Source of the DNA: an uncultured Bacteroidota bacterium
Lineage (GTDB): Bacteria > Bacteroidota > Bacteroidia > Chitinophagales > Chitinophagaceae
Assembly (NCBI GenBank): GCA_946479055.1
Contig: CAMLEX010000061.1
Span: 1-12,441, forward strand
Direction: 5' to 3'
Length of the DNA stretch: 12,441 nucleotides
Shown here: positions 5,704-12,441 of the stretch, one piece after another
Layout of the letters: each line of letters opens with the position of its first letter
Position numbering within the stretch: position 1 is the first letter of the stretch
The notes under the pieces: model-generated
Databases searched by the model: none
Seen by the model: the letters and a program-made list of their open reading frames with translations, nothing else
Told to the model about the DNA's origin: nothing
Translations under genes and position numbers: made by a program

Positions 5704-8700
5704 ATGAAAGTTTTACTCAGAGAGAACTTAAAACAAATCTGCCGGCAGAAAAACGGGTTATTCGAAAGAGCAATAACCTCGTTATTAGGTGTTCTGCTTT
5801 TCGCTTTTGTGTCGATGCCTGTGTCAGCACAAAACAACATTCGTGTGAACGGCCGTGTCACCAGCGAGAACGGCCAGCCTGTACCAAAAACTTCCATTAC
5901 TGTTAAAGGAAGTAAGACCGGTACCACAGCCGATGATAATGGTAATTACGAGATCATGGTGCCTTCAAATGGAAGATTGGTAGTTACTGCTATTAATTAT
6001 ACCATACAGGAAGTTGGAATTAATAACAGGCAAACAGTGGATGTAACCCTCGTTACATTGGAAAAAACGGAGACTGAAGTGATCGTTGTTGGTTATGGAA
6101 CGCAGAGAAAAATAGATGTGACCGGGTCGGTTGCAAGAGTTAATCTTGAAGCCATGGGCAATGCGCCTAATACCAATATAGGTCAGTTTCTCCAGGGAAT
6201 GGTGCCCGGCCTTAACGTGGGCTTATCAACTTTTGCCGGTGGTACTCCTCCCATATCTATCCGGGGAAGAGTTACTCTTGGTGGTAGTCAAAATACTTTA
6301 ATCATCCTGGATGGTGTCCAGTATACCGGGTCTTTATCTTCTATCAATCCTGATGATATTGCATCAATTGATGTGTTGAAAGACGCCAGCTCTACAGCTG
6401 TATATGGTGCACAGGCTGCCAATGGAGTTCTTCTTATCAGTTCCAGGAAAGGGAAGTATAATCAAAAACCCCGGATAACTTTTTCAAGTGCTTATACCAG
6501 TCAAAAGCCTACCCAGGGAGATCTCCGGCCATTAAATCGTGAAGAATACCTGGAACAATTTAAAGATGCGTTTTATACGCAGGCTTTTCAGGGGCCTGAT
6601 TATTTAACACCCAATCCAAGCTTTAATGTTGCTAATGTTGTAGACCCAACAATGGCTAATGCTACCCGAACAGAGGTGCTGCCAAACAATTTTGATTGGT
6701 GGGATGAGGGAACAAAAACCGGATCCATTGTTGAAAACACGATAAGCTTTTCCGGAGGCGGTGATAGAGTTACCTACTTCCTCTCCGGCGGTCTCGTAGA
6801 TCAGAAAGGCTATATTATAAATGATAAGTTCAAAAGAAAATCAATTCGGGCCAACCTGGAAGTAAAGGCTACCAATTGGTGGAAAGTTGGCCTTGTATCA
6901 TTTGGTTCCTTCGTCAACCAGGATGGGTCAGAGCCTTCGTTAGGAAATTTAACTATTGCTTCCCCCTTGCTTGTGCCATTTGATAGTGCCGGTAACGTGA
7001 TACCCTTTCCCACCAATACCGTAGTGCCAAATCCCTTTAATACCTTTTATGTGGATGATTATGACAGGCATCAATACTATTTTGCCAATATTTATTCAGA
7101 CCTGGATATTCCTTTTATCAAAGGATTGAATTACCGGATAAATTTTGGAAACAACTTCAGGACCGACCAACATTATTATGCGAGCAAGTTTGATGGCGGA
7201 TTGACTGGCCGTGCATACAAGGAAAACCAGGATTATTATGATTACACTTTTGACAATATCCTTACCTATACCAGGAGATTTGGCAAGCATGATGTAACCG
7301 CTACAGCTGTATACGGCGCTATTGAAAGAAGATACAGCAGAACATTTGCCGAAGGTGTTGGCTTTACCCGGCTTAACCTTAGTTATAACGACCTGGGGAG
7401 TGCCGCCAACAAAAACTTAACTACCAATGCATGGGAAGAAGCACTGAATTACCAGATGGGAAGAGTGAATTATAAGTTTGATGATAAATACCTGTTAACA
7501 GCTACTGTGCGCAGGGATGGATTTTCCGGATTCGCCCAAAATTTTAAATATGCAACTTTCCCGACTGTTGCCGTTGGCTGGATTATTTCAAATGAAAGCT
7601 TTATGCAAAATATAAACCTGGTCAACTTTCTTAAGTTAAGAGCGGGTTATGGAGTAATAGGCAACCAAACACAGCGATATCAATCGCTTGCCCGTGTAGC
7701 CACTAATGCTTCTTATGTTTTTGGTGATGGAGGTTTTACAGCATTTGGCCAGCAGGTTGCAAGTCTTGAGAACCCGAACCTGAAATGGGAACGGACAAAA
7801 GGTATGAGTTTAGGTTTGGATTTTAACCTCATCAATAATCGCTTATCTGGCTCTTTAGATTACTATAATAATAATACGGTCGATTTGTTGTATCCTGTAA
7901 GAATCCCGACAGTTACCGGGTTCGATGAAATTATGACAAACCTTGGAAAAATTAATAATAAAGGATTTGAAGCAGGGCTGACATATAAAATAATAAACAA
8001 CAAAAACTTTATATGGTCAACAACCTTTAATTTCTGGACAAATACAAATGAAATCAAAACACTTACCGGTGTGGATGCGAACGGAGACGGAAAGGAAGAT
8101 GATCTTATAACGAGCGGTTTGTTTATTGACAAATCTATCCAAGCCATTTTTGATTATAAGGCTGATGGTATTTACCAATTAAATGATACAAGATTGCCAG
8201 GTTTCCAGATTGGTAGTTACAGAGTGGTGGATGTAGATAAAAACAATGACATCACTGCCGCCGACCGTATGTTCCTTGGCAGACAGGAACCTGCATACCG
8301 GATGAGCTGGCATAATACTTTAACCTATAAGAGCTTTTCTTTAAGCTTTTTCTTCAACTCAATACAAGGCGGAAAAGATGGATACCTGGGTAATAGTATG
8401 CGGCTCTATTATCGTGAAGATAATTCGGTACGTAATAATGAATTGAATAAAGTTGATTTCTGGTCGCCCAGAAACCCTAATGGCAAATATCCCAGGATCA
8501 CCTCAGGTAGCCACTCTAAAGTAGAACCCGCTCTTTGGGAAAGCAGGAGCTTTGTGAGATTGCAGGATGTTTCTTTGTCTTACGATCTGCCGGACAAAAT
8601 ACTTAAGAAAATCAAGGCCCAGGCGATCAATGTTTATATGAGTGGTAAAAACCTGGCAACCTGGAGCGATTGGGAAGGATGGGATCCGGAAACAGGCCAG

Positions 8701-8766
8701 GGGCTTTTGTTAGACGGAAGGCCTGTACTAAGGGCATTTACTTTTGGGATTCATATTACATACTAA
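5704..8766 (+). CDS. susC: SusC/RagA-family TonB-linked outer-membrane transporter
   Basis: This outer-membrane barrel imports oligosaccharides using energy from TonB-ExbBD. I choose the ATG at 5704 (1020 residues) over the in-frame TTG at 5695, because it gives the usual basic leader. The signal peptide ends near VSA-QNN (residue 42) after a hydrophobic core at about 27-36. A CarboxypepD_reg-like beta-sandwich follows (about 46-120), then the TonB-box-like EVIVVGYG (125-132) and a plug domain (about 135-245) with the SusC hallmarks LIILDGVQY and SIDVLKDASSTAVYGAQAANG. The 22-strand-type barrel fills the rest and ends FTFGIHITY, with the terminal aromatic residue expected for barrel assembly. 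Acidic loops near the end (DANGDGKEDD and DKNNDITAADR) resemble the calcium-binding-like loops usual in this family. It lies 30 bp before susD and is probably controlled by operator copy B. Substrate is inferred from the GH67 neighbour. Confidence 0.97.
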   Translation: MKVLLRENLKQICRQKNGLFERAITSLLGVLLFAFVSMPVSAQNNIRVNGRVTSENGQPVPKTSITVKGSKTGTTADDNGNYEIMVPSNGRLVVTAINYTIQEVGINNRQTVDVTLVTLEKTETEVIVVGYGTQRKIDVTGSVARVNLEAMGNAPNTNIGQFLQGMVPGLNVGLSTFAGGTPPISIRGRVTLGGSQNTLIILDGVQYTGSLSSINPDDIASIDVLKDASSTAVYGAQAANGVLLISSRKGKYNQKPRITFSSAYTSQKPTQGDLRPLNREEYLEQFKDAFYTQAFQGPDYLTPNPSFNVANVVDPTMANATRTEVLPNNFDWWDEGTKTGSIVENTISFSGGGDRVTYFLSGGLVDQKGYIINDKFKRKSIRANLEVKATNWWKVGLVSFGSFVNQDGSEPSLGNLTIASPLLVPFDSAGNVIPFPTNTVVPNPFNTFYVDDYDRHQYYFANIYSDLDIPFIKGLNYRINFGNNFRTDQHYYASKFDGGLTGRAYKENQDYYDYTFDNILTYTRRFGKHDVTATAVYGAIERRYSRTFAEGVGFTRLNLSYNDLGSAANKNLTTNAWEEALNYQMGRVNYKFDDKYLLTATVRRDGFSGFAQNFKYATFPTVAVGWIISNESFMQNINLVNFLKLRAGYGVIGNQTQRYQSLARVATNASYVFGDGGFTAFGQQVASLENPNLKWERTKGMSLGLDFNLINNRLSGSLDYYNNNTVDLLYPVRIPTVTGFDEIMTNLGKINNKGFEAGLTYKIINNKNFIWSTTFNFWTNTNEIKTLTGVDANGDGKEDDLITSGLFIDKSIQAIFDYKADGIYQLNDTRLPGFQIGSYRVVDVDKNNDITAADRMFLGRQEPAYRMSWHNTLTYKSFSLSFFFNSIQGGKDGYLGNSMRLYYREDNSVRNNELNKVDFWSPRNPNGKYPRITSGSHSKVEPALWESRSFVRLQDVSLSYDLPDKILKKIKAQAINVYMSGKNLATWSDWEGWDPETGQGLLLDGRPVLRAFTFGIHITY

Positions 8767-8796
8767 TCATAATATTATCAGGTTAAAATATTTTAT

Positions 8797-10512
8797 ATGC
8801 AAAAGATAAAATCATTTTTATTAGTGTTTCTCCTTCTTGCCGGCGGATTATCCTGCAAGAAAAGTTTTTTAGATGAAACACCACTCGACACATTAAGTTC
8901 CACAAACGCTTTTCAAACATCCAGCGATTTTAATGCTTCTGTAAATAACCTGTACAGGCTGGTACGTTCCGAATTATATACACTGAACGATAATGCTCCT
9001 ATGGAATACCAGTACAGAACAGATATTGCATTTTACGTTCCAGCTGCTTTTCCAGCTAATCTCGATGGAGAAATAAGCCCTACCTCAGGTATCATGTCCA
9101 ATCATTGGGGAGCACTGTATAAAATTGTTGCGGAGGCTAACACCATTATAAGCCGTATACCTGCATCACAACTTTCAGAAACTGATCAAATGCTATTTGA
9201 AGCAAGGGCCCGTTTTTTCAGAGCTTTTGCTTACAGGTGCCTGGCCTATTTATGGGGTGGTGTTCCTTTAGAAACAGCAGAAGTTACCGAGCCGAAAATC
9301 GACTACGTAAGAGCAACAAGAAAAGAAGTATATGCACAGGCAATTGAAGACCTCAGTTTTGCTGCAGCTAATTTACCGGGTATTACCGCGGTTAAAGATG
9401 GAGAAATCTCTAACCTGGCAGCGCAGCATTTACTGGCAGAGGTATACATCGCCGACGGACAATTTCAAAATGCTATTACAGCTGCATCAGCAGTAATTGA
9501 TGATCCTGCTACTGATCTTATGACCAGCCGTTTTGGAACCCGTAAAACAGTAACACCCGGGGATGTTTATTGGGATTTGTTCCGCAGGGGCAATCAGAAC
9601 AGGAAAGCTGCCGGCAACACAGAAGCTATTTGGGTAATTCAGATTGAGACGGATATACCTGGTGGTGCAGCAATTACTACAACTAGTTTTGCAAGTGGCG
9701 ATGGTTTTTCTTTGGAAAGAGTACATGCGCCACTGGTCCGTGATGTAACGGTTAATAATGTGGCAACTTTTTCATGGCCGGCCAGTGATTATTCTTCTGG
9801 CGGAAGAGGCGTAGGATTTTGGGCTCCTTCCAAATATTTTATAGACAGCGTTTATGCAGCTGATCCTTTAAATGATATTAGAAATGCCAATCACAATTTT
9901 GTAAGGAAATTCCGGGTTACTAACCCCGCGAGTCCACTTTATAATACGGATATTGATTTTGCAAATCTGCCTGCTGGAACAAAAGGTACAAGCGGCGCCG
10001 TTTTAACTTCAGGCGTTCCCAGCAGGGCGCTGTATCCTTACCAGACAAAATGTACTGATCCTGGTAATCATCCTGCTAATCTTTATGCAAGCCCTGCACC
10101 TTATCCTAATGCATTGAAAGGTGGTGCCGGATTTACATACCAGGATCAGTATATGTTCAGGTTGGCCGAAACTTATTTGTTAAGGGCAGAAGCTTATTTG
10201 GGATTGAATAATACAGCTGCTGCAGCTGACGATATTAATGTTGTAAGGGCCAGGTCCGGTGCTGCACCCGCATCAGCAGGCGATGTAAATATTGATTATA
10301 TTCTGGATGAAAGAATAAGAGAGTTAGGTGTGGAAGAAAAAAGAATGTTCACTCTAATGCGTTTGGGAAAATGGTATGACAGGGTTATTAAGTGTAACCC
10401 ATTTTATGCCAGCGCAGCACAAACCAAATTCAATCTTTGGCCGATACCTCAATCAGAAATTGAAAGAAACAGGGGCGCAAAACTCGAACAAAACCCGGGC
10501 TATCCGCAATAA
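8797..10512 (+). CDS. susD: SusD/RagB-family surface glycan-binding lipoprotein
   Basis: This 571-residue partner forms the lid over the SusC barrel and binds the glycan at the cell surface. The lipoprotein signal is MQKIKSFLLVFLLLAGGLSC with lipidated C20, followed by the typical KKSFLDETPLD. Tetratricopeptide-like helices carry the family segments FEARARFFRAFAYRCLAYLWGG (about 134-155, split here only by reading) and LAAQHLLAEVYIADGQF (207-223). The RagB/SusD C-terminal region shows RLAETYLLRAEAYLGL (455-470), LDERIRELGVEEKR (503-516) and the classic ending LWPIPQSEIERN with QNPGY. The insert at about 245-445 differs between family members and normally carries the sugar contacts, so the ligand cannot be named. 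It begins 30 bp after susC and is followed by a terminator, so the pair forms a compact transcript. Confidence 0.97.
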   Translation: MQKIKSFLLVFLLLAGGLSCKKSFLDETPLDTLSSTNAFQTSSDFNASVNNLYRLVRSELYTLNDNAPMEYQYRTDIAFYVPAAFPANLDGEISPTSGIMSNHWGALYKIVAEANTIISRIPASQLSETDQMLFEARARFFRAFAYRCLAYLWGGVPLETAEVTEPKIDYVRATRKEVYAQAIEDLSFAAANLPGITAVKDGEISNLAAQHLLAEVYIADGQFQNAITAASAVIDDPATDLMTSRFGTRKTVTPGDVYWDLFRRGNQNRKAAGNTEAIWVIQIETDIPGGAAITTTSFASGDGFSLERVHAPLVRDVTVNNVATFSWPASDYSSGGRGVGFWAPSKYFIDSVYAADPLNDIRNANHNFVRKFRVTNPASPLYNTDIDFANLPAGTKGTSGAVLTSGVPSRALYPYQTKCTDPGNHPANLYASPAPYPNALKGGAGFTYQDQYMFRLAETYLLRAEAYLGLNNTAAAADDINVVRARSGAAPASAGDVNIDYILDERIRELGVEEKRMFTLMRLGKWYDRVIKCNPFYASAAQTKFNLWPIPQSEIERNRGAKLEQNPGYPQ

Positions 10513-10544
10513 CGTTTTAAAGTTGACATAAGCAAGCAGTGTTC

Positions 10545-10576
10545 AGGAGAGGTAATAATCTCACCTCTCCTTTTTT
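10545..10576 (+). terminator. Intrinsic terminator after susD
   Basis: GGAGAGGT (10546-10553) pairs perfectly with ACCTCTCC (10563-10570) around a 9-nt loop, with an extra A-T pair at the base, and is followed at once by six T residues (10571-10576). It starts 33 nt after the susD stop codon and should separate susCD from the GH2 gene, either fully or partly. Confidence 0.87.
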
Positions 10577-10622
10577 CCATTTTAAAGGCATCTCCTTTGA
10601 GACTATAAATTATCTTAATCTC

Positions 10623-10647
10623 TCGATTTCGTTTGTGTTGAAATCGA
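10623..10647. repeat. Inverted repeat in the susD-GH2 spacer, possible operator
   Basis: TCGATTTC (10623-10630) and GAAATCGA (10640-10647) are perfect 8-nt arms with a 9-nt spacer. It lacks a T tract and is unlike the two LacI-type operators. It lies about 150 bp upstream of the GH2 start, where a regulator site or a transcript 5' hairpin could sit. No convincing promoter motif was found between it and the gene. Confidence 0.45.
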
Positions 10648-10797
10648 AGGTTCTGAATCACATAACCTGATCCTTTCAAAATTTACAAGCTACTTTTTTA
10701 TAGTCAGTTGATATCATATTAAACGCAAAAAACAAATTCATTCAGCGATTAAAAAAAATAAAAATAAATAATATTGGGGTTGATAAAACTAAGATTA

Positions 10798-12441
10798 ATG
10801 CGTATTAACTCACCTGCTGAATCAATTCTCAGTTCACAAGGAAAAACCTGGTTAATCCTTTTTGTGTGTTCACTCATGCTTCTGAATTGTAAAAGTTCAA
10901 AATCAGTTGCAAACTCCGGGAGTGCAAAAGACACCGGATCGCCATACAGGGAGCATATCAGCATCAATGATGGCTGGAAGTTTATGCGCTATAGTTCGGA
11001 GACGGATAAATTGATTTACGATATACGACCTGAGGTTACTGACCGTAATGATAATGTAGTGGCCGATACCAAACCCACTGAAGCTGTAGTGCTGGGTTCT
11101 TCAGAGAAAGTTTTAAAGAAATGGATTTTACCGTCTGCCAATGATTTTATCAAAGATCCGTCAAAGCATTATCAACGCCCTGCTGGTAATCCCGGAAGTG
11201 ATTTTCCTTTTGTACAAAACAATTTCAATGACAATGCATGGGAACAAGTGAATTTGCCGCATGATTGGGCCATCAAAGGACCGTTTTATAAAGAAGACAA
11301 CGCAATAGTTGGCGGCGGAATGGGACGCCTTCCCGTTCATGGCGTTGCATGGTACAGAAGAAAGCTGGATATCTCTTCTGCTGATAATAGAAAAAACATT
11401 TACCTAGATATGGATGGTGCTATGTCATACGCTATGATATGGCTCAATGGAAACCTTGTTGGTGGATGGCCATATGGCTATAATTCTTTTCGTCTTGACC
11501 TTACTCCTTACATAAAACCCGGTGGAGACAATCAACTGGCCATACGCCTGGATAACCCCACCAATTCGGCCCGCTGGTACCCCGGTGCTGGTATTTACCG
11601 CAATGTATGGCTTACAAAAGTAAACCCGGTGCAAGTAGCACAATGGGGGACGTTTATCTCAACAAGGGATGTTTCTGCTTCATCCGCCACAATAGATATT
11701 GCCGTTAATATTGAAAACAAAACAAATGCTGATCAAAGTATTGAGATAGTTACAGGAGTTTATTTGTTGAATGATAAATTGGAAAGAGCTGGAGAAATTG
11801 CGGCTGCTTTTCCTAATTCAGTTTCAACTATACAAGCCGGAAAAAAATTGAAAGTTGAAAATGCAGTCACCATAAAAAATCCATTGCTGTGGGGGCCGCC
11901 GCCTACTCAAAAACCAAATCTTTATGTCGCCGTTACCCGTTTATATATACAGGGAAAACCTGTTGATGAATATGAAACCCGTTTTGGAATTCGCTCCATG
12001 AAATTTGATCCGTTAAAAGGTTTGTTGGTTAATGGAGAAGCATTGCGGTTCCAGGGTGTGAACCAACACCACGACCTGGGTGCACTAGGCGCTGCATTTA
12101 ATACAAGGGCTGCAGAAAGACAGTTGGAAATTTTGAGTGAAATGGGATGCAATGCCATTCGCCTGGCACATAATCCGCCAGCGCCTGAATTATTGGATCT
12201 GACAGACCGCATGGGTTTCCTGGTCATTGATGAAATATTTGACAACTGGGAAAGAAAAAAAACGCCACTTGATTTTCATTTGATCTTTCCTGATTGGTAT
12301 GAAGCAGACACACGATCTTTTATAAGAAGAGACAGGAATCATCCGTCTATTGTCGCATGGAGTTTTGGCAATGAAGTAGGAGAACAATATACTGCAGACA
12401 CCGGTGCGGCACTGGCAAAAAAACTGCACGATATTGTTTTG
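10798..12441 (+). CDS. Glycoside hydrolase family 2 lipoprotein, beta-galactosidase-like (truncated by window edge)
   Basis: An open frame of 548 codons continues past the edge. The N-terminus has a hydrophobic stretch (about residues 18-29) and lipobox L-L-N-C with C31, so it is a lipoprotein. The jelly-roll sugar-binding domain shows NLPHDWAIKGPF (from 152) and GVAWYRRKLDI (from 182); an immunoglobulin-like domain follows to about 395 (RFGIR), then the TIM barrel with GVNQHHDLG (420-428) and NAIRLAHNPP. The acid/base is E526 in SFGNEVGEQ; the nucleophile lies beyond the window. About 65-75 residues are inserted near 65-140, before the first domain's usual strand. The GNE motif fits exo-beta-glycosidases of GH2; beta-galactosidase is the common annotation, but beta-glucuronidase, mannosidase or arabinosidase remain possible. 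The ATG at 10798 is favoured over an in-frame TTG at 10780. It has its own spacer after the susD terminator. Confidence 0.92.
   Translation, partial: MRINSPAESILSSQGKTWLILFVCSLMLLNCKSSKSVANSGSAKDTGSPYREHISINDGWKFMRYSSETDKLIYDIRPEVTDRNDNVVADTKPTEAVVLGSSEKVLKKWILPSANDFIKDPSKHYQRPAGNPGSDFPFVQNNFNDNAWEQVNLPHDWAIKGPFYKEDNAIVGGGMGRLPVHGVAWYRRKLDISSADNRKNIYLDMDGAMSYAMIWLNGNLVGGWPYGYNSFRLDLTPYIKPGGDNQLAIRLDNPTNSARWYPGAGIYRNVWLTKVNPVQVAQWGTFISTRDVSASSATIDIAVNIENKTNADQSIEIVTGVYLLNDKLERAGEIAAAFPNSVSTIQAGKKLKVENAVTIKNPLLWGPPPTQKPNLYVAVTRLYIQGKPVDEYETRFGIRSMKFDPLKGLLVNGEALRFQGVNQHHDLGALGAAFNTRAAERQLEILSEMGCNAIRLAHNPPAPELLDLTDRMGFLVIDEIFDNWERKKTPLDFHLIFPDWYEADTRSFIRRDRNHPSIVAWSFGNEVGEQYTADTGAALAKKLHDIVL

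Noticed and set aside
10769..10776. TAATATTG as a -7 promoter element for the GH2 gene
   Set aside because: It has one mismatch to TAnnTTTG, no TTG at the proper distance upstream, and lies only about 20 nt from the start codon.
1..12441. CRISPR arrays, tRNA or rRNA genes, insertion sequences, phage or defence genes
   Set aside because: I saw no regularly spaced repeats, tRNA-like folds, transposase motifs or defence-type domains; every large frame is explained by the glycan-utilisation genes.

Overview
The window looks like part of a carbohydrate-utilisation locus (PUL) from a Bacteroidota genome. The evidence is a SusC/SusD pair with the usual long SusC leader, lipoprotein signals on SusD and the GH2 enzyme, AT-rich spacers with poor Shine-Dalgarno sequences, and one promoter candidate resembling the phylum's TTG/TAnnTTTG type. 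A Chitinophagaceae-like host is my impression from protein style, not something the sequence proves.

Layout. Two transcription units diverge from a spacer at about 5307-5703. The leftward unit runs lacI-2 (4269-5306), lacI-1 (3191-4228), a GH67 alpha-glucuronidase (1032-3194), a short-chain dehydrogenase (231-980), and the start of a lipoprotein gene cut off by the left edge (1-142). Spacing is tight: 40 bp, a 4-bp overlap, 51 bp and 88 bp. The rightward unit is susC (5704-8766) and susD (8797-10512), 30 bp apart and followed by a good intrinsic terminator. A GH2 glycosidase lipoprotein gene begins at 10798 and runs off the right edge.

How it may work. SusC/SusD would bind an oligosaccharide at the cell surface and import it. 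The periplasmic GH67 enzyme would remove (4-O-methyl-)glucuronic acid from the non-reducing end of xylo-oligosaccharides. The GH2 enzyme would take off a beta-linked sugar, and the dehydrogenase may act on a released sugar or sugar acid in the cytoplasm. GH67 therefore points to glucuronoxylan or aldouronic acids as the substrate class. No xylanase, xylosidase or uronate-isomerase gene is visible, so the locus probably extends past both edges.

Regulation. The clearest non-coding signal is an identical 16-base sequence centred on TGCAATCGGTTGCA, a LacI-family-type operator with a central CG. It occurs twice: once in the divergent spacer, over a plausible susC promoter, and once between the two lacI genes, ending 2 nt before the lacI-1 start codon. 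The two LacI-family proteins are close paralogues with matching hinge helices, so both may read this site. The susC leader is long (roughly 300 nt if the promoter guess is right) and holds a GC-rich patch with mutually exclusive or pseudoknotted pairings. I see no novel enzyme system. The regulatory architecture is the most interesting part.
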